Shown here: positions 42,522-52,071 of the stretch, in pieces
Layout of the letters: every line of letters begins with the position of its first letter
Position numbering within the stretch: the stretch's first letter is position 1
NCBI GenBank assembly: GCA_017936885.1
Contig: JAGBEO010000013.1
Coordinates: 124,001-188,000 of the forward strand
Direction of reading: 5' to 3'
DNA from: Lachnospiraceae bacterium
GTDB taxonomy: Bacteria > Bacillota > Clostridia > Lachnospirales > Lachnospiraceae
Length of the DNA stretch: 64,000 bases
The notes under the pieces: generated by a model
What the model was told of the DNA's origin: nothing
Databases searched by the model: none
What the model saw: only the letters and a program-made list of their open reading frames with translations
Translations under genes and position numbers: made by a program

Positions 42522-44174
42522 TTACTTCTCTTTACCCCAGAGTACTTTACCGCCATCAATAATTAAGATGATAGCCAATACTACGATCGGGATGATGATA
42601 ACATCCTGTAAGATGTTTGTGAACATTGCTGTTCCGTCAAGTCCGCCGCCGATGATAGCAACCAGATTGTTCTTGAATGTTAAGAACAGGGATACCAAAG
42701 TAGCTACAGACATGAATACGATCGGGATGTATAACATCTTGTTGTTCTTATGCTGTTTCTTTAAATAGGTACCGATTGCAAGGAATGCAGGCACTGCTAC
42801 TAACTGGTTACAAGCACCGAACAGAGGCCATACTTTAGCGTATCCTGCTAAGCAGAGTACGAAGCCTAATAAAGCTGTAATAATAGTTGCAACATACATA
42901 TTGTCTAATTTCAGCTTCTTACCTGTCTCATTGTCAGCAAATAATTCCTGGAACATGAAACGTCCAAGTCTTGTTGCTGTATCAAGAGATGTTAAGCAGA
43001 AACAGGATACTGCAAGTGCAATAATTGTGAAGGTTGCATTTACTGCTGCTTCAGGCATACCGATTGTTGCAAAGAATCCGGAGATTGCTGTTGCAAATAC
43101 GATTGTCGGAGAAGCATAGCCGGCTGCTGCAAACTGTCCGTCTGTTGTCAGAGTAGCTACAGCGATCAAAGAGATAACTGCAAGTACACATTCGATTAAC
43201 ATAGAACCGTAACCAACTAATAAAGCATCTTTCTCATTATCCAACTGCTTGGAAGTTGTACCGGAACCGATTAATGAGTGGAAACCGGAAATAGCACCGC
43301 AAGCGATGGTGATAAACAATACAGGGAACAGATAGCTGCTACCTACTTTAAAACCGATAAATGCAGGTACGGTTACTGCAGGATGTGCAGCAAAAATACC
43401 AACAATAGCGGCAATAATCATAAAGTAAAGTAAGAAAGAGCTTAAGTAATCTCTTGGCTGTAACAGAATCCAAACAGGAGTTACAGAAGCAATCATAATG
43501 TAAATAAATACAAAGCCGATCCAGAATCCCTTAGGTAACATGATCGGGAATGCAAGACCGATTGCAACACAGGCTGCCAGTAATAACACACCTACAACAG
43601 ATGCAACAGCCATCGGTGCATTCTTTCTGTATACGCAGAAACCGAATGCAATAGCAAGCGGAATAAACAGCATGGATGCTGTAGCTACAGAGCCATTTGC
43701 TTCACTGCCTGCGAAAGAGTTTGCTACGATATCGGCAAATGCTGCGATAACGAGAAGCAATACCAGCCATGCAAATACTGTAAACAGTACTCTGCTCTTG
43801 TGTCCGATATTCTCTTCAATAACTTCACCAAGGGATTTACCCTCATGTCTGATGGATACGAAAATGGAACCGAAATCCTGCACGGCACCAAAGAAGATAC
43901 CACCGATAATGATCCATAAGAAACATGGAAGCCATCCAAAGAATGCTGCCTGAATAGGTCCGTTGATCGGGCCGGCACCGGCGATGGATGAAAAATGGTG
44001 TCCCATAAGAACAGGTGTCTTAGCAGGACAATAGTCAACACCATCCTCTAACTCATGAGCAGGTGTTTTGCGGCTTGGGTCGATCCCCCAAGTCTTAGCC
44101 AGGTATCTACCGTATGTAAGATATGCTACTACGAAGATAACAATAGCCAGTAAGATTAATACGACTGAGTTCAC
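42522..44174 (-). CDS. cstA: Carbon starvation protein CstA family (peptide/pyruvate uptake)
   Basis: Polytopic membrane protein, 550 residues, with about 16 hydrophobic segments. Seen: the conserved N-terminus GRYLAKTWGIDPSRKTPAHELEDGVDYCPAKTPVLMGHHFSSIAGAGPINGPIQAAFFGWLPCFLWI and SGFHSLIGSGTTSKQLDNEKDALLVGYGSML. CstA members import peptides or pyruvate during carbon limitation. The start is GTG, preceded by AGGAGGG 7 bases away. A strong terminator follows. No regulator gene adjoins, but an unknown gene lies just upstream in the same direction. Confidence 0.93.
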   Translation of the reverse strand: MNSVVLILLAIVIFVVAYLTYGRYLAKTWGIDPSRKTPAHELEDGVDYCPAKTPVLMGHHFSSIAGAGPINGPIQAAFFGWLPCFLWIIIGGIFFGAVQDFGSIFVSIRHEGKSLGEVIEENIGHKSRVLFTVFAWLVLLLVIAAFADIVANSFAGSEANGSVATASMLFIPLAIAFGFCVYRKNAPMAVASVVGVLLLAACVAIGLAFPIMLPKGFWIGFVFIYIMIASVTPVWILLQPRDYLSSFLLYFMIIAAIVGIFAAHPAVTVPAFIGFKVGSSYLFPVLFITIACGAISGFHSLIGSGTTSKQLDNEKDALLVGYGSMLIECVLAVISLIAVATLTTDGQFAAAGYASPTIVFATAISGFFATIGMPEAAVNATFTIIALAVSCFCLTSLDTATRLGRFMFQELFADNETGKKLKLDNMYVATIITALLGFVLCLAGYAKVWPLFGACNQLVAVPAFLAIGTYLKKQHKNNKMLYIPIVFMSVATLVSLFLTFKNNLVAIIGGGLDGTAMFTNILQDVIIIPIVVLAIILIIDGGKVLWGKEK

Positions 44175-44259
44175 ACTAATTCCCTCCTATTTTGTATAAT
44201 TTCTTTAGTGTAACTAAATTTTCTTATATGAAATAGATTGCTCTATTCTATAAGCCATA

Positions 44260-44850
44260 TTATTGGCGGAAGGCTTCTATCTTCTGCTCTTCCAATATCT
44301 GTCGGAAACCGGGTTTCCCTTCCTTTACATCCGTATAATTGTTGATGTAAAGCTTTGCCGATTTGCGCCCTACGTAATTGGTATAGACCTTTTCGTCTTC
44401 TAATGTGGCGCATACAATATGTGCCTGAGAAAAACCGCGCATATTGAAACGATATCCCTTTTCATATTTAAAATGCTTTACGGCTTTCTTCATCTCTTTC
44501 GATAAAGATTTCTGCGCTATGATACTAATGGTCAAATAGCTATACATATGACCCGGTGCCGGAAACTCTTCTCCCTTACGGACAAGTACCGGCTCCATAT
44601 AATCCCTGACCAATCCGTAGGCTTCATCAATCAAAGACTGATCCACCTCTTCTGCTTCTATAAAAAGGATATGTTCATAGCTGTCAGAAGACCACATATT
44701 AGCCTCTCTGACCAGAATATATTTCTCTACATGCGAAAAAAAGTACCCATACGCAGGGTACTCTTTACCATGAATGATATATGGCTGATAAATATCAAAG
44801 GTCCCTGAGTATTTCCGCAACAGTTGATCCAGATAATCAGCAGTTTTCAT
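44260..44850 (-). CDS. Hypothetical protein upstream of cstA
   Basis: Not recognised. A 196-residue soluble protein without membrane helices, rich in Tyr, Lys and Glu: MKTADYLDQLLRKYSGTFDIYQPYIIHGKEYPAYGYFFSHVEKYILVREANMWSSDSYEHILFIEAEEVDQ. It begins 173 bases after rluD in an AT-rich gap and ends 85 bases before cstA. Co-transcription with cstA is possible. Function unknown; a sensory or substrate-related role is only a guess and is not assigned. Confidence 0.7.
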   Translation of the reverse strand: MKTADYLDQLLRKYSGTFDIYQPYIIHGKEYPAYGYFFSHVEKYILVREANMWSSDSYEHILFIEAEEVDQSLIDEAYGLVRDYMEPVLVRKGEEFPAPGHMYSYLTISIIAQKSLSKEMKKAVKHFKYEKGYRFNMRGFSQAHIVCATLEDEKVYTNYVGRKSAKLYINNYTDVKEGKPGFRQILEEQKIEAFRQ

Positions 44851-45023
44851 TCTAATACCCCTTCGTATCGTTTCATAAAAGTCTATAATATTATACTATC
44901 AAATATCTATACTACTTTAACATAATAAAGTATATAATTCAATATTCAATTCATAATTTTTTTACAGTTTTTTAATACTTTATTTGGAACGTTTTAGCAA
45001 AGTATATTTTATCACAGACTCTA

Positions 45024-45935
45024 TTATTCCAAAATCTGAAGCAAATGTTCAAAATATTCGGGAAGGGGTGCCGTAAATTCCATATATTGGCCGGTGGAAG
45101 GATGTATGAATCCGATGACCATGGCATGGAGTGTCTGGCCGCATAAATGATAGGGGGATTTGCGCAAACCATATACTTCATCGCCCAATAAAGGATGACC
45201 GATACTCGTCATATGCACTCTGATCTGATGGGTGCGTCCGGTTTCTAACTGACATTCTATATATGTGTATTCTTTCAAGCGCTTTAGAACCTTATAATGG
45301 GTTACGGCCGGTTTGCCGTTTTGCTCATTAAGCGCCATCTTCTTGCGGTCTTTTGGATCTCTTCCGATTGCACCGTTTACGGTACCTTCATCCGGCACAA
45401 TCACGCCGTGGACAATGGCTCTGTATTTACGGGTGATGGTATGCTCCTTTAACTGTCCGGCAATGCTGTTGTGTGCAAGGTCATTTTTGCAGATGATGAT
45501 AGAACCTGTGGTATCCCGGTCAATCCGGTGTACAATCCCCGGCCGCAGGACCCCGTTTATGCCGGAAAGGTTGTCCTTACAATGATACATAACTGCATTC
45601 ACAAGCGTACCGCTGTAATGACCGGGAGCCGGATGAACGACCATTCCCTTTGGTTTATCTACAATCAGCAGATCATTGTCTTCATAAAGAATAGACAACG
45701 GGATATTTTCAGCTTCAATCGCAGGTTCTACTGCTTCCGGAATCCGAAAAATGATTTCATCGTCTACTTTGAGCCGGTAACTTGCCTTCTGCGGTTTGTT
45801 GTTGACAAAAACTTCATTGTCTTTAATACATTTTTGAATATAAGAACGGGATAAGTCTGTAAGCACGTGGCTCATCCACTTATCAAGCCGTTCATCATCC
45901 TCTTCCAGCCCAATCTGATACGTAAACTGATCCAT
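45024..45935 (-). CDS. rluD: RluD-like 23S rRNA pseudouridine synthase
   Basis: Makes pseudouridines in 23S rRNA helix 69 by family. Seen: S4 domain (residues 15-75), HRIDRDTTGSIIICKND (catalytic Asp), VHPAPGHYSGTLVNAVMYH and ETGRTHQIRVHMTSIGHPLLGDEVYG. The ATG at 45950 touches an AGGA, so 45935 is preferred. It follows lspA by 39 bases, an arrangement (lspA-rluD) also seen in Bacillus (lspA-ylyB). Confidence 0.92.
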   Translation of the reverse strand: MDQFTYQIGLEEDDERLDKWMSHVLTDLSRSYIQKCIKDNEVFVNNKPQKASYRLKVDDEIIFRIPEAVEPAIEAENIPLSILYEDNDLLIVDKPKGMVVHPAPGHYSGTLVNAVMYHCKDNLSGINGVLRPGIVHRIDRDTTGSIIICKNDLAHNSIAGQLKEHTITRKYRAIVHGVIVPDEGTVNGAIGRDPKDRKKMALNEQNGKPAVTHYKVLKRLKEYTYIECQLETGRTHQIRVHMTSIGHPLLGDEVYGLRKSPYHLCGQTLHAMVIGFIHPSTGQYMEFTAPLPEYFEHLLQILE

Positions 45936-45974
45936 CACATGTAACCCCATTCCTGTCTTGTTCCGTTTATGCCC

Positions 45975-46502
45975 CTATTTGATCTCACGATAATGTTTTT
46001 GCTTAAAGCTGATAAAGTTCAGATCTTTCTCTTTATAATAAAAAAGCAAAAGAAAAATCAGCACTGCAGTGGAAATTGATACATAGATATCCGCCACATT
46101 AAAAATAGGGAAATTAATCAGCACAAAATAAATAAAATCAACCACATAGTCATATCGGATACGGTCAATCATATTGCCGATCGCGCCTGCCGCAATCAAA
46201 CTGAGCAGCACATGAAGAATCGTATATTTCCGGTCATCGGGTGTTTTAAACAGAACATATGCGATGACGCTTAGGATTACAATTGCCACAAATATGAAAA
46301 ATGCCTTTTGATTCTGCAGCATACCGAAAGCGGCACCCGTATTTTCCAGATAATTTAATTCCAAAACACCGTTAATGATATTAAAAGCCGCTTTATCCTT
46401 TAAATGAATTACTGCAAGATACTTGGTATATTGATCTAAAAGAATCAGCGCAATAATACCTAACAGATCCAAAAACAGAAACAATTTCTTTTTCAGACTC
46501 AT
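45975..46502 (-). CDS. lspA: Lipoprotein signal peptidase II (LspA), copy 2
   Basis: Second LspA of the window. Seen: four membrane helices and both active-site aspartates in AGAIGNMIDRIRYD and FNVADIYVS, with the shared motif LENTGAAFG. It is clearly homologous to the copy at 29.5 kb (same DQYTKxLAV and VVDFIYF blocks) but differs in the linkers and C-terminus. It lies in aroB-lspA-rluD, so this is the copy in the conserved context. Which copy is dominant is not known. Confidence 0.94.
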   Translation of the reverse strand: MSLKKKLFLFLDLLGIIALILLDQYTKYLAVIHLKDKAAFNIINGVLELNYLENTGAAFGMLQNQKAFFIFVAIVILSVIAYVLFKTPDDRKYTILHVLLSLIAAGAIGNMIDRIRYDYVVDFIYFVLINFPIFNVADIYVSISTAVLIFLLLFYYKEKDLNFISFKQKHYREIK

Positions 46503-46517
46503 ATCTTCGGCCTCTTT

Positions 46518-47627
46518 CTATGCCTTTGCATCTTCATCACTAAAATAAATTTCTTTAATTGCATCAAGAATTTCTTCGTCCGTTACGGTTTTATCAATTA
46601 CCGCTTTACCGACTTTCTTTAACAAGATAAATTTAATCTGGCCTGCCTCCATCTTTTTGTCTGATTTTGTCAGTTTCAGAATTTCTTCCGGTTCTATATT
46701 GTCAATGCTGATGGGAAGATTGAAAGGCACGAACATGTCGCGTACTTCATAGTATTCGTCCATAGAAAGCCAGTTGTGCTTCCATGAAATATAAGCAGCC
46801 GCTACCATGCCCAGTGAGATACATTCCCCGTGCAGCATTTCGAAATTCATATATTTCTCAATGGCATGACCGATGGTATGACCGAAGTTTAGAAGGGCAC
46901 GATCACCTTTTTCGGTAGGATCTTTTTCTACCACTAATTTCTTGACAGTGCAGCTTCTTATCACCATTTCCTCTAATGTTTCCAAATCACGATCATGAAT
47001 TTCATACATATTTTCCAAAAGCCATTCGTAGAACCCGGCATCTTTGATGAGGGCACTCTTCATTACTTCTGCAAAGCCTGCATAAAACTGTCTTTCATCC
47101 AGTTCTTTTAAAGCAGAAATGTTCATATAAACTAACTTAGGCATATAAAATGCGCCTACCATATTCTTATAGCCGTCAAAGTCCACGCCTGTTTTCCCGC
47201 CAATACTGCTGTCCGACTGGGCAATCAATGTAGTCGGGATCTGGATAAAATCAATCCCCCGAAGATATGTTGCAGCCACAAAGCCTGTCACATCGCCTAC
47301 CACACCGCCGCCAAGCGCAAGAAGCAGGTCTTTACGGTCGAATTTCTCTTCAATGAGTGTCTTATAAATTTCTTTCACCGTATCTAAAGTTTTGTTGGCC
47401 TCTCCTGCGGGAAAAGCATAAAGAACTGCTTTTTTGCAGTTTCCTTCCAAGATGTGCAGAACGGTTTCCCCGAATAACTTTTCCGTATTGGTATCAGCGA
47501 TGACTGCTACTCTTCTGTCTGCCACGTCAAATGCCTGTAGTTCATCTAAAAGCAGATCAAAATCCCTGGCATATACAATGTCATAGCAGGGCTTCTTCTC
47601 ATAATTAATTGTCATTCTGTTTGCCAT
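46518..47627 (-). CDS. aroB: 3-dehydroquinate synthase AroB
   Basis: NAD- and metal-dependent second enzyme of the shikimate pathway. Seen: GGGVVGDVTGFVAATYLRGIDFIQIPTTLIAQSDSSIGGKTGVDFDGYKN (about 100-150), zinc ligands including GHTIGHAIEK, and the full 369-residue length. It heads aroB-lspA-rluD with 15-base and 39-base gaps. No other aro gene is nearby. Confidence 0.95.
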   Translation of the reverse strand: MANRMTINYEKKPCYDIVYARDFDLLLDELQAFDVADRRVAVIADTNTEKLFGETVLHILEGNCKKAVLYAFPAGEANKTLDTVKEIYKTLIEEKFDRKDLLLALGGGVVGDVTGFVAATYLRGIDFIQIPTTLIAQSDSSIGGKTGVDFDGYKNMVGAFYMPKLVYMNISALKELDERQFYAGFAEVMKSALIKDAGFYEWLLENMYEIHDRDLETLEEMVIRSCTVKKLVVEKDPTEKGDRALLNFGHTIGHAIEKYMNFEMLHGECISLGMVAAAYISWKHNWLSMDEYYEVRDMFVPFNLPISIDNIEPEEILKLTKSDKKMEAGQIKFILLKKVGKAVIDKTVTDEEILDAIKEIYFSDEDAKA

Positions 47628-47691
47628 AATGGTTCATTTCCTTTCAAGTTTATCTTTTCAAGTGATTCTGTTTTATATGATGATATAAGAA

Positions 47692-47717
47692 ACTTCCTGG
47701 CATAGCTGTCAGGAAGT
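47692..47717 (-). terminator. Terminator after sepF
   Basis: ACTTCCTG (47692-47699) and CAGGAAGT (47710-47717) form a perfect 8-bp stem; on the minus strand it is followed by TTTCTTAT. Confidence 0.65.
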
Positions 47718-47773
47718 CCGAGTACAAGAATAAAGTTTAAGTGTTATTTTCAACAGATTAAAAATATCATGTC

Positions 47774-48271
47774 TTAAATACCGTTGTTGATCGGTACATC
47801 AAAGGAACCGGATAAGATCTCCTGAAAATCGCCGGAAATATCTACGCTGGCAGGGGTAATAATGAAAATATAATGTGATATCTTCTGTAAGTTACCGGAA
47901 ATGGCAAAGCAGGAACCGGATGTAAAATCAATGATTCGCTGTGCAATGTCCACATCAAGTCCTTCCAGATTCAGAACAACGGTTCTGTTGGCAAGTAAGG
48001 TTTCCGTGATCTCTCTGGCATCCTCTACCGTAGTTGGTTTGATTACACATACTTCCATGCCGGTTCCGGGCATTTTCTTCGTCTGTCTCATAGGAGTTAC
48101 TTTGGGAGATGATTTTTTGATCGGCTTGTCATCATCTAAACCGATATCGTCCTTTGCCGGAGACGGTTTCTTAATCGGTTCCGGATCATCATCATAGAAA
48201 TCGTCATCATAGAAATCATCCTCTTCGTCATTTAATTTCATGGCATTTAAAAATTTATCCATTACACTCAT
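47774..48271 (-). CDS. sepF: Cell-division protein SepF
   Basis: FtsZ-bundling, membrane-binding protein of the divisome. Seen: an amphipathic N-terminus (MSVMDKFLNAMKL), an acidic linker (many Asp/Glu and Pro/Lys/Ser), and the SepF core (MEVCVIKPTTVEDAREITETLLANRTVVLNLEGLDVDIAQRIIDFTSGSCFAISGNLQKISHYIFIITP). GGAGG precedes ATG 48271 by 8 bases; a TTG at 48277 lies in the same frame. It follows yggS by 51 bases, as in Bacillus (ylmE-ylmF). Confidence 0.93.
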   Translation of the reverse strand: MSVMDKFLNAMKLNDEEDDFYDDDFYDDDPEPIKKPSPAKDDIGLDDDKPIKKSSPKVTPMRQTKKMPGTGMEVCVIKPTTVEDAREITETLLANRTVVLNLEGLDVDIAQRIIDFTSGSCFAISGNLQKISHYIFIITPASVDISGDFQEILSGSFDVPINNGI

Positions 48272-48321
48272 TGTCAAGACCTCCGTTAACTAAACTTGTT
48301 ATCATACCATACTTATGTATA

Positions 48322-49017
48322 CTAAACGGTAGTATATTGTCTTTCTCCAAAGATACCGGTTCCGACTCTGATATACGTCGCACCCTCTGTTATTGCGACT
48401 TCATAGTCACCGGTCATACCCATAGAAAGTTCTCTCATAGAAATATTATCAATGTTTTTATGTATTATGTCAACATATATTTGCTTCAATTTTGCAAAAT
48501 ACAGTCTGTTTTCTTCGGGTACATCAACATATGGCGCTATTGTCATTAGTCCTTTTATGATAATGTTTGGTAATTTTGCAATTTCCTCTACTAAAGTAAT
48601 TGCTTCTTCCGAGGTTGTTCCGAACTTGCTCTCTTCCCCTGCCACATTGACCTCTACCAGTATGGAAACCGTCACGTTTTTCTTTACGGCTTCTTTGCTG
48701 ATTTCTTCTGCAAGGCGCAAGGAATCTACGCTGTGAATCAGGTATACTTTATCTACGATGTATTTGACTTTATTGCGTTGTAAATGTCCGATCATATGCC
48801 AGCGGATATCCTTTGGCATTTTTTCATATTTATCAACTAATTCCTGTACTTTGTTTTCGCCGAAATCACGACAGCCATAATCGTACGCTTCCTGCAGCAT
48901 TTCGATAGGTTTGGTTTTGCTGACTGCGATCAGACACACGTCTTCAGGTTTCCGACCGCTCCTGGCGCAGGCAGCGTGCATTTTCGCTTCCACATTCTTA
49001 ATATTCTCCTGAATCAT
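48322..49017 (-). CDS. yggS: YggS-family PLP homeostasis protein
   Basis: Alanine-racemase-like fold that binds pyridoxal phosphate and buffers its level; no catalysis needed. Seen: IAVSKTKPIEMLQEAYDYGCRDFGENKVQEL with the PLP Lys, WHMIGHLQRNKVKYI, and the Ser/Gly motifs STGM(S/T)-like SMGMTGDYEVAITEGATYIRVGTGIFG. The ATG at 49029 touches AAAGGA, so 49017 is preferred. It precedes sepF as in the Bacillus ylm cluster. Confidence 0.92.
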   Translation of the reverse strand: MIQENIKNVEAKMHAACARSGRKPEDVCLIAVSKTKPIEMLQEAYDYGCRDFGENKVQELVDKYEKMPKDIRWHMIGHLQRNKVKYIVDKVYLIHSVDSLRLAEEISKEAVKKNVTVSILVEVNVAGEESKFGTTSEEAITLVEEIAKLPNIIIKGLMTIAPYVDVPEENRLYFAKLKQIYVDIIHKNIDNISMRELSMGMTGDYEVAITEGATYIRVGTGIFGERQYTTV

Positions 49018-49062
49018 ACGCTTCCACATTCCTTTCTTTTCGCCTTAGAATTTCTTTTCGCA

Positions 49063-50457
49063 CTATTCGTAAATAAATTCATTATCATGCACTGTTGAAG
49101 CATCTAATACAATGTAATCATACACATTCAAGCCGTACATGGTATTGGATTTAACGATGGCATATTCCTCATTCTGATACAGGATACTGACCTGTTTGAA
49201 GTCGGCATAACCTTTGTTGATATTATATACGCCGATTAGGGAGCCTGTCTTACTGATTGCGTATTTCTCTGTGGATTCCGGTTTGATAATATAATTGCCT
49301 GCACGCAATACCGTATCATCCAGATAATATTCCGTCTCTGTTTCCTGATAAATCGTTGTTTCCACAAATTCCGTGGTGGCATTACCTTCTTCCGTGTAGG
49401 TTTCCAACAGGACACCATAATTACCGCTATTACCGCCCTGGGTTACATATTCCTTGGGAACAATATAGAACTCTTTTTCTATAATGGAAGAATTTGGTAT
49501 CTTAAGTCCTTTTTCTTCTTCTAAGAGCAATTCAATATCAATAAAGCGGTCAGTACAGAAAGTAATCATGGAGTTGGTAAAGGAAAGGGAAACAAAAGTA
49601 TCTCCTTCCTCATTTGTGTAGGATTCTACAGAACCCCATGCCGTATATTGGTTCTTTAAGAATTTAACTTCTATGTATTCCTCTTCGACTAACTGTTCTG
49701 CCAATTCTTTATCTACCTGAATGACGATAGACCAGTCTTCATCTGTAGAAAGCTTATATACAGGGTCTCCTTTGGCAATCAAATCATTGTTGACAAGATG
49801 ATTTTTCTCATAATTGTCCTGATTGAAATATTCAGCCGTCATATCCTGTAAGGTGAGATCTTCATAGCCGTCGACGGAATAGACTATAATTCCGCTCTGT
49901 TTGGCATAACAGGAAGCGATCAGGGAAGTGGCGGAAGCACTATTAACAGAATTTACATTTTCCAACATGTTGTAATTGGCAAGTTTGAGAACCGTACCTT
50001 CCACACTGTATTTAAAATTATAGACATCAGCAAATTCAGTTCGGTCAAAACTGTTTGTAAACGCTGTGATTTCTGTTTTTAATTCCGATAAATCAGCATC
50101 GGATAAAGAGTTCTCGCCATTTTCATTAGCCTGTATATAATCGGACAAACGGCCTGTTTCGTCAATGGTGTAGATCAAATCCCCGACTGCAGCACGTTCC
50201 CCTTCTCTGGCAAAATAATTGACATAGCCGGCATTGGTACTGTTTACAACCACTTCTTTACGGAGGGCAATTCCTTTATAGATACTGTTAGAAGAAAGGG
50301 ACCCCTCTTTTACACTGTATCCGACAATATGCTCCGCCTTGAAATACATGATTACACAGATAATAACATAGACAAAAATAGCAGCAAAAATCAACATACC
50401 GATGTTTAAATTAAGCGGCCGCCTGTATTTAGTTATCTTATTCGGGTTATTAGCCAA
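49063..50457 (-). CDS. HlyD-like membrane-anchored protein
   Basis: A 464-residue protein with one N-terminal helix (about 16-42, GMLIFAAIFVYVIICVIMYF) and an extracytoplasmic region with a beta-barrel/lipoyl-like pattern (GYVNYFAREGERAAVGDLIYTID) resembling membrane-fusion adaptors, but without an ABC partner nearby. The start codon is TTG (MANNPNKITK), preceded by GGGAGAATC. It lies upstream of yggS-sepF with a 45-base gap, so a role tied to cell-wall or division is suggested only by position. Confidence 0.75.
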   Translation of the reverse strand: MANNPNKITKYRRPLNLNIGMLIFAAIFVYVIICVIMYFKAEHIVGYSVKEGSLSSNSIYKGIALRKEVVVNSTNAGYVNYFAREGERAAVGDLIYTIDETGRLSDYIQANENGENSLSDADLSELKTEITAFTNSFDRTEFADVYNFKYSVEGTVLKLANYNMLENVNSVNSASATSLIASCYAKQSGIIVYSVDGYEDLTLQDMTAEYFNQDNYEKNHLVNNDLIAKGDPVYKLSTDEDWSIVIQVDKELAEQLVEEEYIEVKFLKNQYTAWGSVESYTNEEGDTFVSLSFTNSMITFCTDRFIDIELLLEEEKGLKIPNSSIIEKEFYIVPKEYVTQGGNSGNYGVLLETYTEEGNATTEFVETTIYQETETEYYLDDTVLRAGNYIIKPESTEKYAISKTGSLIGVYNINKGYADFKQVSILYQNEEYAIVKSNTMYGLNVYDYIVLDASTVHDNEFIYE

Positions 50458-50505
50458 AATAGATTCTCCCTAAAAAATGAAAAAATATATTGAGTATACA
50501 ATATT

Positions 50506-50532
50506 AAAAACCCCGGAAATTCCGAGGTTTTT
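50506..50532 (-). terminator. Terminator after the P-loop gene
   Basis: AAAAACC-CCGGAA and TTCCG-GGTTTTT form a stem with one C-A mismatch, and the minus strand ends in TTTTTAAT. Confidence 0.65.
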
Positions 50533-50570
50533 ATGAAATTACAAATATATCAGCTATGTATAATTAAAAA

Positions 50571-50990
50571 TTATAAAGAAACAATCACCTTTGATTTGAC
50601 GCTTTCGGGTAATTCACTCTCATCCATAGAAACACTTAATACGAAATCTACATGGAACTTCTCGCTGATCTCATCAAGTTTAGAAATCGTAGCACTGATA
50701 TCAGCGTCTTCCAGGCAGGCAATCTTTAAAAAGCTGTCAAAGTACATTTGCTGTAAGTCGTGATCCTGTGAAATAATGCCGCAGATAAAACCAACAAATT
50801 CATCACTGTTTGTTACCAGATAATCGGAAACATTGATCAGTCTGATCTTGTTATTCAGCTCAAACATATGCTTGGTGCTTTTGTCCAAGTATACTACATT
50901 ACCCTGTGCATCTTTTATTTCTGTATTTACTTTATCCAACAACTGTTTGGTCTTTCCTTTTCCTTTTTTACCTGCAATTAATTGAACCAT
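50571..50990 (-). CDS. Small P-loop protein
   Basis: A 139-residue protein beginning MVQLIAGKKGKGKTKQLLDKVN, with a Walker A (GKKGKGKT) at about 7-14. The rest (VNTEIKDAQGNVVYLDKSTKHMFELNNKIRLINVSDYLV...) has no clear Walker B or switch. Such proteins are often mislabelled PilT-like. AGGAGGG is 7 bases upstream. Function unknown; its place between the dacA gene and the HlyD-like gene is not telling. Confidence 0.75.
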   Translation of the reverse strand: MVQLIAGKKGKGKTKQLLDKVNTEIKDAQGNVVYLDKSTKHMFELNNKIRLINVSDYLVTNSDEFVGFICGIISQDHDLQQMYFDSFLKIACLEDADISATISKLDEISEKFHVDFVLSVSMDESELPESVKSKVIVSL

Positions 50991-51087
50991 GGCGAAACCC
51001 TCCTAAAGTAAAATAATTATTTAGTCAATGCAATACTTCATTAAATTCATTATAAGGGAAATTCTCTAAAAAAACAACTATAAAAGT

Positions 51088-52071
51088 TTATTTGATAGTC
51101 TCTAAAAGGTCGGTCATATCCGTATATAATTCCTCCCTTGAAGTATCTTTCATAATAATTGAAATATAAGGAGTCCCATTACTGCTTCTGGAAAGCAAAA
51201 TAAGACAATGTCCGGCAGCATTTGTAGTACCGGTTTTACCGCCGATTACGGTGACATTAGCCGGCATATCGTATACTCCCTTTAAATACAGGTTCGTATT
51301 TTCCATCTCTATCGATTTCTCGTTACCGCTGCTGTCCTTGTACACAGTACTGTATGAAGTCATCTGGATAATCTGGTTAAACAAATCATACTGCAGGGCT
51401 TCCTGAAAAATCAGATAAAGATCATAAGCCGTAACATAGTGTCCGTCTTCCGTTAATCCGTTGGGATTGGTAAAATTACAGTTAGTGGCACCAAGCGACT
51501 TTGCTTCTTCATTCATAAGTGCTACGAATTCCTCAACAGATCCTGACACACCTTCCGCAATCAGGATTGCAACATCATTGGCTGAATAGAGAAGCAATAT
51601 ATGCAGTGCCTGATCTAATGTCATCTGATCTCCGGGTTTTAAGCCGCATAACTGGGCGCCGGGTTCTGTGATGGTCACATTCTGGGAAGCAGTCAGCATC
51701 TGATCCGTAGAACCGTATTTCAGGGCAACCAAAGCAGTCATGACTTTCGTCAGACTGGCAGGATGAATCTGTTCATTGACATTTAAGGCATATAAAGTAT
51801 CCAGATTCTTCGTATCGAACAGGGCGGCTGCCCCCACATCCGACAAATCGATTCCGGCGGTTGGAATATCCTTTGATGCGACACACAGATCAGCGGCAAA
51901 AGGTTCCACCGTTTCCTGATTGGAAATATTTACTAACTGATAACTGCTTACGTCACTATTTAATTCATATGCCATATCATATCTGGTATTACCGCAGCCT
52001 GTCACGGATAGAATGATCACCATAAGTATGGCACTTATCTTCCATTTCAAGTTCTTATTTGTACATTTCAC
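51088..52071 (-). CDS. dacA: D-alanyl-D-alanine carboxypeptidase lipoprotein
   Basis: Serine carboxypeptidase (PBP5-type) that trims the terminal D-Ala of stem peptides. Seen: a lipobox (VTGC), the active-site SLTK (SxxK), YSAN (SxN) and GKTGT (KTG). The penicillin-binding C-terminal domain 2 of full PBP5 is absent. GTG 52071 is placed 12 bases after AGGAG (a TTG at 52080 is in the same frame and only 3 bases away). mgsA overlaps by about 17 bases. Last gene of the morphogenesis run. Confidence 0.9.
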   Translation of the reverse strand: MKCTNKNLKWKISAILMVIILSVTGCGNTRYDMAYELNSDVSSYQLVNISNQETVEPFAADLCVASKDIPTAGIDLSDVGAAALFDTKNLDTLYALNVNEQIHPASLTKVMTALVALKYGSTDQMLTASQNVTITEPGAQLCGLKPGDQMTLDQALHILLLYSANDVAILIAEGVSGSVEEFVALMNEEAKSLGATNCNFTNPNGLTEDGHYVTAYDLYLIFQEALQYDLFNQIIQMTSYSTVYKDSSGNEKSIEMENTNLYLKGVYDMPANVTVIGGKTGTTNAAGHCLILLSRSSNGTPYISIIMKDTSREELYTDMTDLLETIK

